Shown here: one piece after another, positions 1-4,880 of the stretch
Position numbering within the stretch: the first letter of the stretch is position 1
Layout of the letters: each line of letters starts with the position of its first letter
NCBI GenBank assembly: GCA_029879825.1
Contig: JAOUPL010000026.1
Span: 1 to 14,114 of the forward strand
From: Candidatus Bathyarchaeota archaeon
GTDB taxonomy: Archaea > Thermoproteota > Bathyarchaeia > Bathyarchaeales > Bathyarchaeaceae
Length of the DNA stretch: 14,114 nucleotides
Reading direction: 5' to 3'
The notes under the pieces: model-generated
What the model was told of the DNA's origin: nothing
Seen by the model: the letters and a program-made list of their open reading frames with translations, nothing else
Databases searched by the model: none
Program-made: the position numbers and the translations under genes

Positions 1-20
1 CTGAAGGCGAGAGAGAGTAA

Positions 21-32
21 TGCGCGCGCGCA
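21..32. repeat. GC-alternating palindrome, copy 1
   Basis: TGCGCGCGCGCA, a perfect 12-bp palindrome, identical to the copies at 3136-3147 and 3519-3530; all three share a preceding A. It lies about 80 bases upstream of rps30e, outside any recognised gene. Confidence 0.8.
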
Positions 33-68
33 AAGCACATCGCGTGCATATGCCAAAATTAAGAGAAA

Positions 69-79
69 ATACTTAAAAG
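69..79 (+). promoter_or_regulatory. Putative TATA box for rps30e
   Basis: ATACTTAAAAG lies about 35 bases before the rps30e start, at the usual archaeal TATA distance for a very short leader. A second AT-rich candidate lies near 52-62, so the choice is uncertain. Confidence 0.4.
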
Positions 80-112
80 ACCCTTCTAAATCTATGACCG
101 TGAGGAAATAAA

Positions 113-313
113 ATGCCAACCCACGGGTCCTTATCAAAAGCGGGAAAAGTCAGGTCACAGACTCCAAAAATGACATCCACCCCAAAAAAAAGCCGAATCC
201 CCAGAGTGCGGGTTCGACGAAACTACGAAAAAAGAATAATTCTTCAAAGGAATGCTGGACAAAACTGGGGTGATAGACGGGGCGGACGAGGCGGACGGGG
301 CAGACGCAGATAG
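113..313 (+). CDS. rps30e: 30S ribosomal protein eS30 (S30e)
   Basis: Small basic protein of the small ribosomal subunit, homologous to the eukaryotic FAU-derived S30. The N-terminus MPTHGSLSKAGKVRSQTPK and the later RRNYEKR and GQNW blocks are the family signature. Archaeal members usually end shortly after the GQNW block; here about 15 further residues follow, rich in Arg and Gly (GGRGGRGRRR), an RGG-like RNA-binding tail. The ATG is preceded by GAGG at 102-105 with a 7-base spacer, and a TATA-like box lies at 69-79. The gene ends one base before the stop of a convergent membrane-protein gene. Identity is secure; the function of the tail is an inference. Confidence 0.93.
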   Translation: MPTHGSLSKAGKVRSQTPKMTSTPKKSRIPRVRVRRNYEKRIILQRNAGQNWGDRRGGRGGRGRRR

Positions 314-314
314 T

Positions 315-812
315 TTACATATTACAGTATGCTTCTCCCAAGAAGAAGAAATTGACTGCAACCACTAGGGCAACTCGATCTAGCTTAGACACTTCCCCTT
401 GGATAATTCTCGTTTTCGCGAATCTGAGAAACCAAACGCAACCCAAGGAAGCGAAAAATAAGAAGATTGACAGAGCTACTAACCCAAGTTGTCCATACTG
501 CTCATAAACTGGTCTGGCTAAGAAGTCGCCTTCCTTGCCGCCAAGCATTAAGGAATACTGAGTTGACACCGTATCAGCCAACGTTAGGAAAGGAAGAATG
601 AAGAGGATCTTATCGATACTGTCCAATTCCAACCTATTATTTCTTTTTTGTTTGACGTATCTTGCTATGATTCTTCCGCATCTCGGACAGTGAACGTGAG
701 TTGAAGAAGATTCAGCGTCCCAGCCGGAAACAACAGCGTCTTTCTTAGGCAAAACATAGCCACATTTCTTGAAGACGTAAACTTCCTCTCTTTCAGGCAT
801 CTCTTCATTCAA
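315..812 (-). CDS. Membrane protein with degenerate Zn-ribbon-like N-terminus (DUF5658-like?)
   Basis: About 165 residues. The soluble N-terminal 60 residues carry C17-G-Y and a C42-P-R-C45-G knuckle, but residue 14, where the first Cys of a CxxCG pair would fall, is Phe. H39 or H41 might complete a metal site. Two or three hydrophobic segments follow (roughly 66-80, 109-129, 145-160). Between the first two, D80-T-V-S-T and G92-K-E-G-D recall DUF5658-type small membrane proteins; this is recognition from memory. The start is TTG at 812 with AAGGA about 11 bases upstream; ATG at 800 is an alternative. The gene is convergent with rps30e, with one base between the stops. Function unknown. Confidence 0.65.
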   Translation of the reverse strand: MNEEMPEREEVYVFKKCGYVLPKKDAVVSGWDAESSSTHVHCPRCGRIIARYVKQKRNNRLELDSIDKILFILPFLTLADTVSTQYSLMLGGKEGDFLARPVYEQYGQLGLVALSIFLFFASLGCVWFLRFAKTRIIQGEVSKLDRVALVVAVNFFFLGEAYCNM

Positions 813-878
813 AACTTATTCATTCCTTCAGAAGATTAACGTTTTCCAAATTTTCTAGAGACCGCTTGACATTCCACA

Positions 879-887
879 CGCGCGCGC
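879..887. repeat. GC-alternating palindrome, variant copy
   Basis: ACGCGCGCGCC: the same alternating CG core as the three exact copies but with different outer bases (C/G instead of T/A). It lies in the gap upstream of the membrane-protein gene. Confidence 0.55.
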
Positions 888-992
888 CAGAATAGGCTTC
901 CAAAAGTAATATCTTGAATACAGATTCATGTAAGCAACACTACTAGCAGTCATAGTTTACAGAAGAAAACATACCAAATAACATTAGATTAT

Positions 993-1016
993 CTCTTAAA
1001 CAAGCAATCAAAGAAC
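993..1016 (+). repeat. Diverged direct repeat, copy A (matches rps17e 3' end)
   Basis: The 24 bases match 3031-3054 at 22 positions; the shared parts are CTCTTAAACAA, CAATCAAA and AAC. Weaker, gapped similarity continues on both sides (about 960-1030 versus 3000-3062). In the second copy this segment contains the stop codon of rps17e; here it is not in a gene. Confidence 0.6.
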
Positions 1017-1064
1017 TAATAGAATTTTGGAAGAAGACACTAAACGCACAGGAAGAATCTCAGT

Positions 1065-1208
1065 CTACTTTACAAATTTACTTCGATTCCTTTTGAATCT
1101 TTTCTTGCATTTCACACTACAGAAATAATATGTTTCTCCGTCATGACTGATCTTAAATTTGGCTGTCTTTTCGTTCAGAACCACGCCACATACAGGGTCC
1201 CTAGGCAT
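1065..1208 (-). CDS. Stand-alone YHS-domain (TRASH-like) protein, 47 aa
   Basis: A complete small gene: ATG at 1208, TAG at 1065-1067. The product begins MPRDPVCGVVLNEKTA, continues HDGETYYFCSVKCKKRF and ends in a basic tail. This is the YHS pattern: DPVCG, a Gly-x-x-Tyr-Tyr-Phe-Cys strand and CxxxC, giving metal-ligand candidates C7, C30 and C34. YHS domains occur alone or fused to metal-handling proteins such as copper P-type ATPases and are thought to bind metal; the metal here is unknown. GAGGTGA lies 11 bases before the ATG. An in-frame GTG at 1223 would add five residues. A TATA-like box lies at 1264-1274. Its own promoter, its SD and the intact motif argue that it is real. Confidence 0.85.
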   Translation of the reverse strand: MPRDPVCGVVLNEKTAKFKISHDGETYYFCSVKCKKRFKRNRSKFVK

Positions 1209-1263
1209 TGTCTCGCTCTTCACCTCGCACAGTCATGAACACAATCAGGTTTTCTTCTGTCTA

Positions 1264-1274
1264 CTATTATTAAT
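1264..1274 (-). promoter_or_regulatory. Putative TATA box for the YHS gene
   Basis: On the minus strand ATTAATAATAG lies about 60 bases before the ATG, predicting a leader of about 35 bases that would include the GAGGTGA ribosome binding site. Confidence 0.45.
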
Positions 1275-1322
1275 GGTTCTGGAAGCTTTTCAGTTTTTAT
1301 CAAAGAAATCCAGATAGATAGG

Positions 1323-1979
1323 TCACTTTTTTTCGATAACACTCAATTGTCCACCTCTGCCGACCCTTAACTGGCGTTCGCCTCTAAAGGTTACAACACG
1401 CGCGTTCTCAACTTGGATAGTATCTCCCACAGAAACTGCGTCTATTTGTTGGTTCCACAAAGGTAGTTGGATAACCCCAGTTTCATCTGTGACCTTTGCG
1501 TTCGTTACCGTGGCAAAATTTCCAAACCTAGTGAAGACGGATTTCGGCTTTGGGATTTCAACGACCCTTGCTTTTAAGTTAATTCGGTTCATTCCAAACT
1601 TCAAATCTCCGATCCGTGGGTGTTCAATTTTAATCCTCTCGGGTATTGTTCTCCTGGACGTCCTTGTGGGAGCAAATTCTTTGAGTGGATTGGTTTCTTC
1701 GAGGATGTGTTTGGGTATGGGGAATTGGGCGACCACTTTGAAACCTTTGGTTATGAGAAAAACGGCATTATCTCGTGTTTTCTTACGGCATTTAATTGAA
1801 AGGCTTTCACATGTAGATTCTTGACGTCCCCAAGCTTCAACGAAGCTATTAAAAAAATCGTTCGAATCAATTCCATACTTCATTGAAATAAAAGCGAGAT
1901 ACTCAAGAAGCCTAAAATCAGCAAGCGCGTGATACCTGCCGCGGGGGCGACCTCGTCCCCTTGACACTTTCATTCGCAT
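1323..1979 (-). CDS. OB-fold nucleic-acid-binding protein with N-terminal AT-hook
   Basis: 218 residues. Residues 7-15 read RGRGRPRGR, a canonical AT-hook core (GRP flanked by Arg) for minor-groove DNA binding. A middle section (about 60-110) includes FLITKGFKVVAQFPIPKHI, a likely small beta domain. The C-terminal 95 residues (about 120-216) have the pattern of archaeal single-strand-binding OB folds: RINLKARVVEIPKPK, ATVTNAKVTDETG, IQLPLWNQQ, VGDTIQVENARVV and RGERQLRVGRGG. A role in binding single-stranded DNA or RNA is likely; its target is unknown. The start is ATG 1979 or ATG 1973; no strong SD is visible. A TATA box at 2015-2024 implies a leader of roughly 14-20 bases. It diverges from tbp across 209 bases. 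Confidence 0.8.
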   Translation of the reverse strand: MRMKVSRGRGRPRGRYHALADFRLLEYLAFISMKYGIDSNDFFNSFVEAWGRQESTCESLSIKCRKKTRDNAVFLITKGFKVVAQFPIPKHILEETNPLKEFAPTRTSRRTIPERIKIEHPRIGDLKFGMNRINLKARVVEIPKPKSVFTRFGNFATVTNAKVTDETGVIQLPLWNQQIDAVSVGDTIQVENARVVTFRGERQLRVGRGGQLSVIEKK

Positions 1980-2014
1980 TTGACTCGTTCCTATCCCCGA
2001 GGTTACGTATGAAC

Positions 2015-2024
2015 CTATTTAAAG
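2015..2024 (-). promoter_or_regulatory. Putative TATA box for the OB-fold gene
   Basis: CTTTAAATAG on the minus strand, about 36 bases before the ATG. It is the leftward half of a divergent promoter region shared with tbp. Confidence 0.6.
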
Positions 2025-2141
2025 GTGTCTAGGAGAAAATTCAAAGCATCATAAACGCTAAACTTCTCATCTTAAGTTTTTAGCTCCAAACCCAAACCTT
2101 GATTCGTTAAGAAATAATACCTTCTGATTTAGCACACTTAA

Positions 2142-2150
2142 TTTAAATAA
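2142..2150 (+). promoter_or_regulatory. Putative TATA box for tbp
   Basis: TTTAAATAA lies about 40 bases before the tbp ATG, predicting a leader of about 17 bases that just includes the GGAGG ribosome binding site at 2178-2182. Confidence 0.65.
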
Positions 2151-2188
2151 CTCCACCAACTTCATGATGTTCTATAAGGAGGATTCGG

Positions 2189-2749
2189 ATGCCCAGAGTT
2201 GAAGCTTCTATCAGAATCGAAAACGTCGTGGGCACTGCCACGTTAAATCAGAGGATTGACCTAAACGCGGTGGTGAAAGGTAATCCGGGTGTTGAGTACC
2301 GTCCAGAACAGTTTCCGGGACTGGTCTTCAGATTAAAGAGACCCAAGACGGCTACCCTAATCTTCAATTCTGGGAAGATGGTTTGCACCGGAGCCAAGTC
2401 TGAGAAAGAATCGAGGAGAGCCGTGATGAAGGTTGTAAAGGAACTGAAGAAAAGCGGCATAATCATCATCGGCAAACCAGAGTTTAAAATAGTGAACACA
2501 GTTGCATCAGCGAGTTTAGGAGGATTGATAGACCTTGAAAGGTCAGCCTACTCGCTTGGGAGAACCATGTACGAGCCGGAACAGTTTCCCGGTCTCATCT
2601 ACCGAATGGATGAACCCAAGGTGGTGATTCTTATCTTTGCTAGCGGGAAACTGGTTTGCACAGGCGCCAAAAAGGAAGAAGACGTCCACGAAGCGGTTGA
2701 CAAACTTCATAAGAAACTCGAGGAAGAAGAACTGATATACTACGAGTAA
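2189..2749 (+). CDS. tbp: TATA-box-binding protein (TBP)
   Basis: General transcription factor that binds the TATA element and recruits TFB and RNA polymerase. The 186 residues form the expected two pseudo-repeats: IENVVGTATLNQRIDL with PEQFPGLVFRL and FNSGKMVCTGAK, then IVNTVASASLGGLIDL with PEQFPGLIYRM and FASGKLVCTGAK. Length is normal for archaea. It ends in an acidic, Tyr-containing tail (EEEELIYYE), as in many archaeal TBPs. The ATG has GGAGG at 2178-2182 with a six-base spacer. rps17e follows 51 bases downstream on the same strand and may be cotranscribed. Identity is certain. Confidence 0.98.
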   Translation: MPRVEASIRIENVVGTATLNQRIDLNAVVKGNPGVEYRPEQFPGLVFRLKRPKTATLIFNSGKMVCTGAKSEKESRRAVMKVVKELKKSGIIIIGKPEFKIVNTVASASLGGLIDLERSAYSLGRTMYEPEQFPGLIYRMDEPKVVILIFASGKLVCTGAKKEEDVHEAVDKLHKKLEEEELIYYE

Positions 2750-2800
2750 ACGACAATTGGTGTTTAAGGCAAAGGAGAACTGTTTGGTCATGGAGGACAA

Positions 2801-3037
2801 GTGAAAGCTTGGGGTAAGGTGCGAACCGAATTGGTGAAGAAAATAGCTCGAGAATTGGTGGAACGGTTTCCAGACAAATTCACAACAGACTTTGAAACCA
2901 ACAAAAAACTCGTAGAATCCCTTACCAACATTTCATCAACAAAGCTGAGACACAGAGTAGCTGGCTACATAACTCGGCTTCAGAATCAGAAAAAACAGAA
3001 TAAACTTACCACTGAACAAATAGAAATTAACTCTTAA
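2801..3037 (+). CDS. rps17e: 30S ribosomal protein eS17 (S17e)
   Basis: Small-subunit protein shared by archaea and eukaryotes. GKVRTELVKKIARELVER, DKFTTDFETNKKLVE and LRHRVAGYITRL are the family blocks. The GTG at 2801 has GGAGG at 2792-2796, a short four-base spacer; the ATG at 2790 inside this SD gives only four codons in another frame. The start adds three residues (KAW) before the usual MGKVRT-type beginning. The C-terminus has about 17 extra Gln/Lys/Asn-rich residues beyond the family core. The stop codon lies in a 24-base segment repeated at 993-1016. It sits downstream of tbp. Confidence 0.95.
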   Translation: MKAWGKVRTELVKKIARELVERFPDKFTTDFETNKKLVESLTNISSTKLRHRVAGYITRLQNQKKQNKLTTEQIEINS

Positions 3038-3054
3038 ACAAACAATCAAAAAAC
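3031..3054 (+). repeat. Diverged direct repeat, copy B (rps17e stop region)
   Basis: Partner of 993-1016 (22 of 24 identical). It spans the last two codons and the stop of rps17e plus 17 bases of 3' flank, so part of the repeated sequence is coding here. Confidence 0.6.
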
Positions 3055-3135
3055 AGTAGATTGCCTGTGAAGTCAGTTAGAGCAAGCGCTCGAATTAGTC
3101 TAAGACGCCTTTTGCGTTAAATGTTAGTTTTGCAA

Positions 3136-3147
3136 TGCGCGCGCGCA
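3136..3147. repeat. GC-alternating palindrome, copy 2
   Basis: TGCGCGCGCGCA, identical to 21-32, and embedded in the longer palindrome ATGCGCGCGCGCAT at 3135-3148. It lies 99 bases after the rps17e stop. Confidence 0.8.
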
Positions 3148-3189
3148 TAGGACTCCATGAAAGGGCACATATTGAACGGACGCTTCTGG

Positions 3190-3238
3190 GGTTTTTTGAC
3201 TAAGTAGTTTCGAAACGGTTCTTTTTCCACGGTTTTTT
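3190..3238 (+). terminator. Cluster of T-tracts downstream of rps17e
   Basis: Three runs of five or six T (about 3191-3196, 3220-3224 and 3232-3237) follow rps17e on the same strand. Archaeal RNA polymerase terminates at T-rich tracts, often in tandem, so these may end the tbp-rps17e transcript. The distance of 150-200 bases from the stop makes this uncertain. Confidence 0.35.
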
Positions 3239-3249
3239 CGCCCAAAATA

Positions 3250-3260
3250 GTTTAAATTAA
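3250..3260 (+). promoter_or_regulatory. TATA-like element of unknown target
   Basis: GTTTAAATTAA closely resembles the tbp box but is not followed by a recognised gene. A transcript would begin near 3280 and run through the hairpin at 3361-3382 and the small open frame to the T-tract at 3600-3606. Confidence 0.4.
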
Positions 3261-3360
3261 GCCCCTTTCTCAATTTCCTTAAACAGTGGGGCCAGAAACC
3301 TTTCGGCATCTGTTGCTCCAGACCGTGTTCGCAACCGTGTAAATCTGTCAAGCTCAGATA

Positions 3361-3382
3361 TCGGTGATTCCGTCGTCACCGA
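3361..3382 (+). other. Perfect 7-bp hairpin
   Basis: TCGGTGA (3361-3367) and TCACCGA (3376-3382) are exact reverse complements around an 8-base loop. It lies between the orphan TATA-like element and the ATG at 3411, so it could be a leader or small-RNA structure; chance is not excluded. Confidence 0.4.
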
Positions 3383-3410
3383 GTTCATTGTTGACGCTTG
3401 CGCCGAAGTC

Positions 3411-3581
3411 ATGCTTGAAACGGGCAGATCGATTGATTACCAAGACTGCGATCAGGTTGAGGCTGCGTGTATAACAAATCTTGCCGCACTTTATTGTCTA
3501 ACATATGTGACAGGCGGATGCGCGCGCGCAAAAGAAAATAAGACCTGCTCTAGATGTGCCATGAGTCTACAGAAAACTTAG
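3411..3581 (+). CDS. Possible Cys-rich 56-aa ORF, unrecognised
   Basis: ATG to TAG, 56 codons with six cysteines, including C46-S-R-C49 near the C-terminus; the sequence begins MLETGRSIDYQDCDQVEAAC. The frame is open upstream to 3261 without ATG, GTG or TTG, so the coding region could once have been longer. No clear SD precedes the ATG. A TATA-like element at 3250-3260 and a T-tract at 3600-3606 bracket it. Palindrome copy 3 lies inside it and encodes C-A-R-A. I do not recognise a family; it may be a decayed gene or non-coding. Confidence 0.2.
   Translation: MLETGRSIDYQDCDQVEAACITNLAALYCLTYVTGGCARAKENKTCSRCAMSLQKT
3519..3530. repeat. GC-alternating palindrome, copy 3
   Basis: TGCGCGCGCGCA, identical to the copies at 21-32 and 3136-3147. 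Confidence 0.8.
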
Positions 3582-3599
3582 GCTACCCTTACACACACC

Positions 3600-3606
3600 C
3601 TTTTTT
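3600..3606 (+). terminator. T-tract after the orphan transcription unit
   Basis: A run of six to seven T on the plus strand about 20 bases after the TAG at 3581, in the position expected for an archaeal oligo-T terminator of a transcript starting near 3280. Confidence 0.35.
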
Positions 3607-3612
3607 GTGAAC

Positions 3613-3665
3613 TGTCACCCTATGAACAGGAATAGCAACATTATACTAACATCATAGGTGTGACA
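3613..3665. repeat. Imperfect inverted repeat, 13/14-bp arms
   Basis: TGTCACCCTATGA (3613-3625) and TCATAGGTGTGACA (3652-3665) pair along their whole length except for one bulged base, around a 26-base spacer. It lies 74 bases beyond the DUF2095 stop and just after the T-tract. It could be a stem at the 3' end of converging transcripts, a protein-binding site or a remnant element end; no coding signal overlaps it. Confidence 0.55.
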
Positions 3666-3738
3666 AATGGGAATACGCACGCTATTAACAGCTAAATATC
3701 CTTGACTTGGACGCAAAAGTGTTTTTCAGTTTCTGAGT

Positions 3739-4095
3739 TTAAAATCCGTCTTGTTTAAGATAATAGTCGTCTTCCTTTTTGGACCCGAAGCTTCTCACGC
3801 CTTTCTCTTTCAGCTGTTTCCTAAGTCTTCCAGCATAGTCGCGGCTGATTGCCCTCCTCACTTCCAGATAACAGATTATTTCTTCTGCTTGTCGCTCAGT
3901 GTCGCATCTGCGAAGGAAATCGATTACGTCAGGCACATAGTTAGCAAATTTCCTCGAAGACGCTTTCTCTCCGGTTTGAAAGTCGGATCGAACAGAGGTT
4001 ATCGTTATTCTACAATCTCCAGCTTCCAATTCTTGAGCCAAGTGCGGAAACATTTTCCTGAACTTTTTCTCGTCGATTGCCATTTTGGCTGACAC
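3739..4095 (-). CDS. DUF2095-type conserved archaeal protein
   Basis: Soluble protein of 118 residues, or 114 from the ATG at 4083. The blocks EKKFRKMFPHLAQELEAG, NYVPDVIDFLRRCDTERQA, EEIICYLEVRRAIS and RKQLKEKGVRSFGSKK match my memory of the archaeal DUF2095 family, whose function is unknown. No catalytic motif, signal peptide or membrane segment is visible. The C-terminal half looks helical and charged. The start is ambiguous: GTG 4095 or ATG 4083 (beginning MAIDEKKF); GGAG lies about 13 bases before the ATG and too close to the GTG. A TATA box at 4167-4177 gives it its own promoter downstream of the nucleotidyltransferase gene. Confidence 0.7.
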   Translation of the reverse strand: MSAKMAIDEKKFRKMFPHLAQELEAGDCRITITSVRSDFQTGEKASSRKFANYVPDVIDFLRRCDTERQAEEIICYLEVRRAISRDYAGRLRKQLKEKGVRSFGSKKEDDYYLKQDGF

Positions 4096-4166
4096 TCTCC
4101 GTCGTTTGCATCGTCTCGTTGAGGATAATTATTCCCTTTGTGTTCAATTTTTTGTATGTTATAACG

Positions 4167-4177
4167 CCTATTTAAGG
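4167..4177 (-). promoter_or_regulatory. Putative TATA box for the DUF2095 gene
   Basis: CCTTAAATAGG on the minus strand. Its outer GCCT/AGGC bases form a small inverted repeat around the AT core, so a regulator could also bind here. It predicts a leader of about 50-60 bases. Confidence 0.5.
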
Positions 4178-4213
4178 CTGATTCGAACATTCCTTTGACG
4201 CAGATGGTCTACT

Positions 4214-4834
4214 CTATGTGGGTACAAACTTTTCAAGCGGTATCTCCTTAAGAACCTTGAGAAGCTGAGAGGGACTTAGACCGATTACGGCATCTCCATA
4301 TATTTCGCATCTTTCCAACCGTCCCAATTTCTCATAGTCTCGAACTATGATTTCTGTTTCATCGCCAGAGGAGAGAACGAGATGGATGTGAAACGAAGCC
4401 TCTTTTTTGCCTACTTTAGTCACTGAACGCCACCCGGAACTCGTAACTCGGTATCCATACTTTTGAAGTTGATCTAGGACAGGTTTTGGGTCTTGGGAAA
4501 ATGTGAGTATGTCTATGTCGCTGTTTTGATGGGCTGTTCCCCTCCAAACGCTTCCAACAAGTTTTGCATTGAAGTTTTCTAGCGTCTTCATTATTTGGAG
4601 AGCTTCTTTTCGCATTCGTAAAAGCAGTTCCCTTCTTGAAGAGCCTTCCTTCTCTTCAGCGATTTTGTCAAGTTCCTCTGCAACCTCAAGGTTGCTTGGA
4701 AGAACTCGGACTCTCAACGTTTTTGCTGCTCGTTTCTTCGCTTGCTTATACTCCTTCTCCTGGGATGTGTAGAGTAGAGTGGCAGCTTCTCGAGCAACTC
4801 GCTTTCTTAAACTCATTAGACGGTTGCCTTTCAA
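4214..4834 (-). CDS. Archaeal MNT/Pol-beta-type nucleotidyltransferase
   Basis: 206 residues. G94-S-V-W-R-G and S105-D106-I-D108-I form the nucleotidyltransferase signature, with two metal-binding Asp; a strand containing ETEIIVRD (about 159-166) likely supplies the third acid. The N-terminal 85 residues are helical and basic (LRKRVAREAATLLY, PSNLEVAEELDKIAEE), an arrangement I associate with a conserved archaeal family of unknown substrate. Transfer of NMP to protein or RNA is an inference from the fold. The start is TTG 4834, with GAGG seven bases upstream; ATG 4816 gives MSLRKRV with a weaker AAAGG. It lies 46 bases after rps3ae on the same strand. No antitoxin-like partner of the HEPN type is adjacent. 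Confidence 0.8.
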   Translation of the reverse strand: MKGNRLMSLRKRVAREAATLLYTSQEKEYKQAKKRAAKTLRVRVLPSNLEVAEELDKIAEEKEGSSRRELLLRMRKEALQIMKTLENFNAKLVGSVWRGTAHQNSDIDILTFSQDPKPVLDQLQKYGYRVTSSGWRSVTKVGKKEASFHIHLVLSSGDETEIIVRDYEKLGRLERCEIYGDAVIGLSPSQLLKVLKEIPLEKFVPT

Positions 4835-4880
4835 GACTTTTCCTCTGATAACGTAATTTTGAGCGAAAACTTGGGTGTTG

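Larger units (their letters stand above)
813..1064. other. Gene-poor gap between membrane-protein and YHS genes
   Basis: About 250 AT-rich bases with no convincing gene on either strand. It contains the variant GC palindrome near 879-887 and, from about 960 to 1030, a segment resembling the 3' end and downstream flank of rps17e. No tRNA-like T-loop or other RNA signature was seen. Confidence 0.6.
3038..3738. other. 700-base gap with repeats but no recognised gene
   Basis: The longest stretch without a confident gene. From left to right it holds the end of the 24-base repeat, GC palindrome copies at 3136-3147 and 3519-3530, three T-tracts (about 3191-3196, 3220-3224, 3232-3237), a strong TATA-like element at 3250-3260, a perfect 7-bp hairpin at 3361-3382, a plus-strand open frame ending at 3581, a T-tract at 3600-3606 and an inverted repeat at 3613-3665. 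A 75-codon minus-strand frame (3124-3351) also exists. No tRNA or rRNA was recognised. Confidence 0.6.

Noticed and set aside
1..20. A plus-strand frame ending in TAA at 18-20 (E-G-E-R-E-stop) that could be the tail of an upstream gene.
   Set aside because: Only five codons are visible, too few to support a gene.
1489..1824. 111-codon plus-strand open frame.
   Set aside because: It lies wholly within the antisense of the OB-fold gene, whose domain pattern is clear; no SD or family match.
3038..3738. tRNA, RNase P RNA or SRP RNA in the long gap.
   Set aside because: No GGTTCGAATCC-type T-loop, acceptor pairing or recognisable conserved RNA core was found on either strand.
3751..4092. 113-codon plus-strand open frame opposite the DUF2095 gene.
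   Set aside because: Mirror of a better supported gene; hydrophobic composition is typical of antisense frames.
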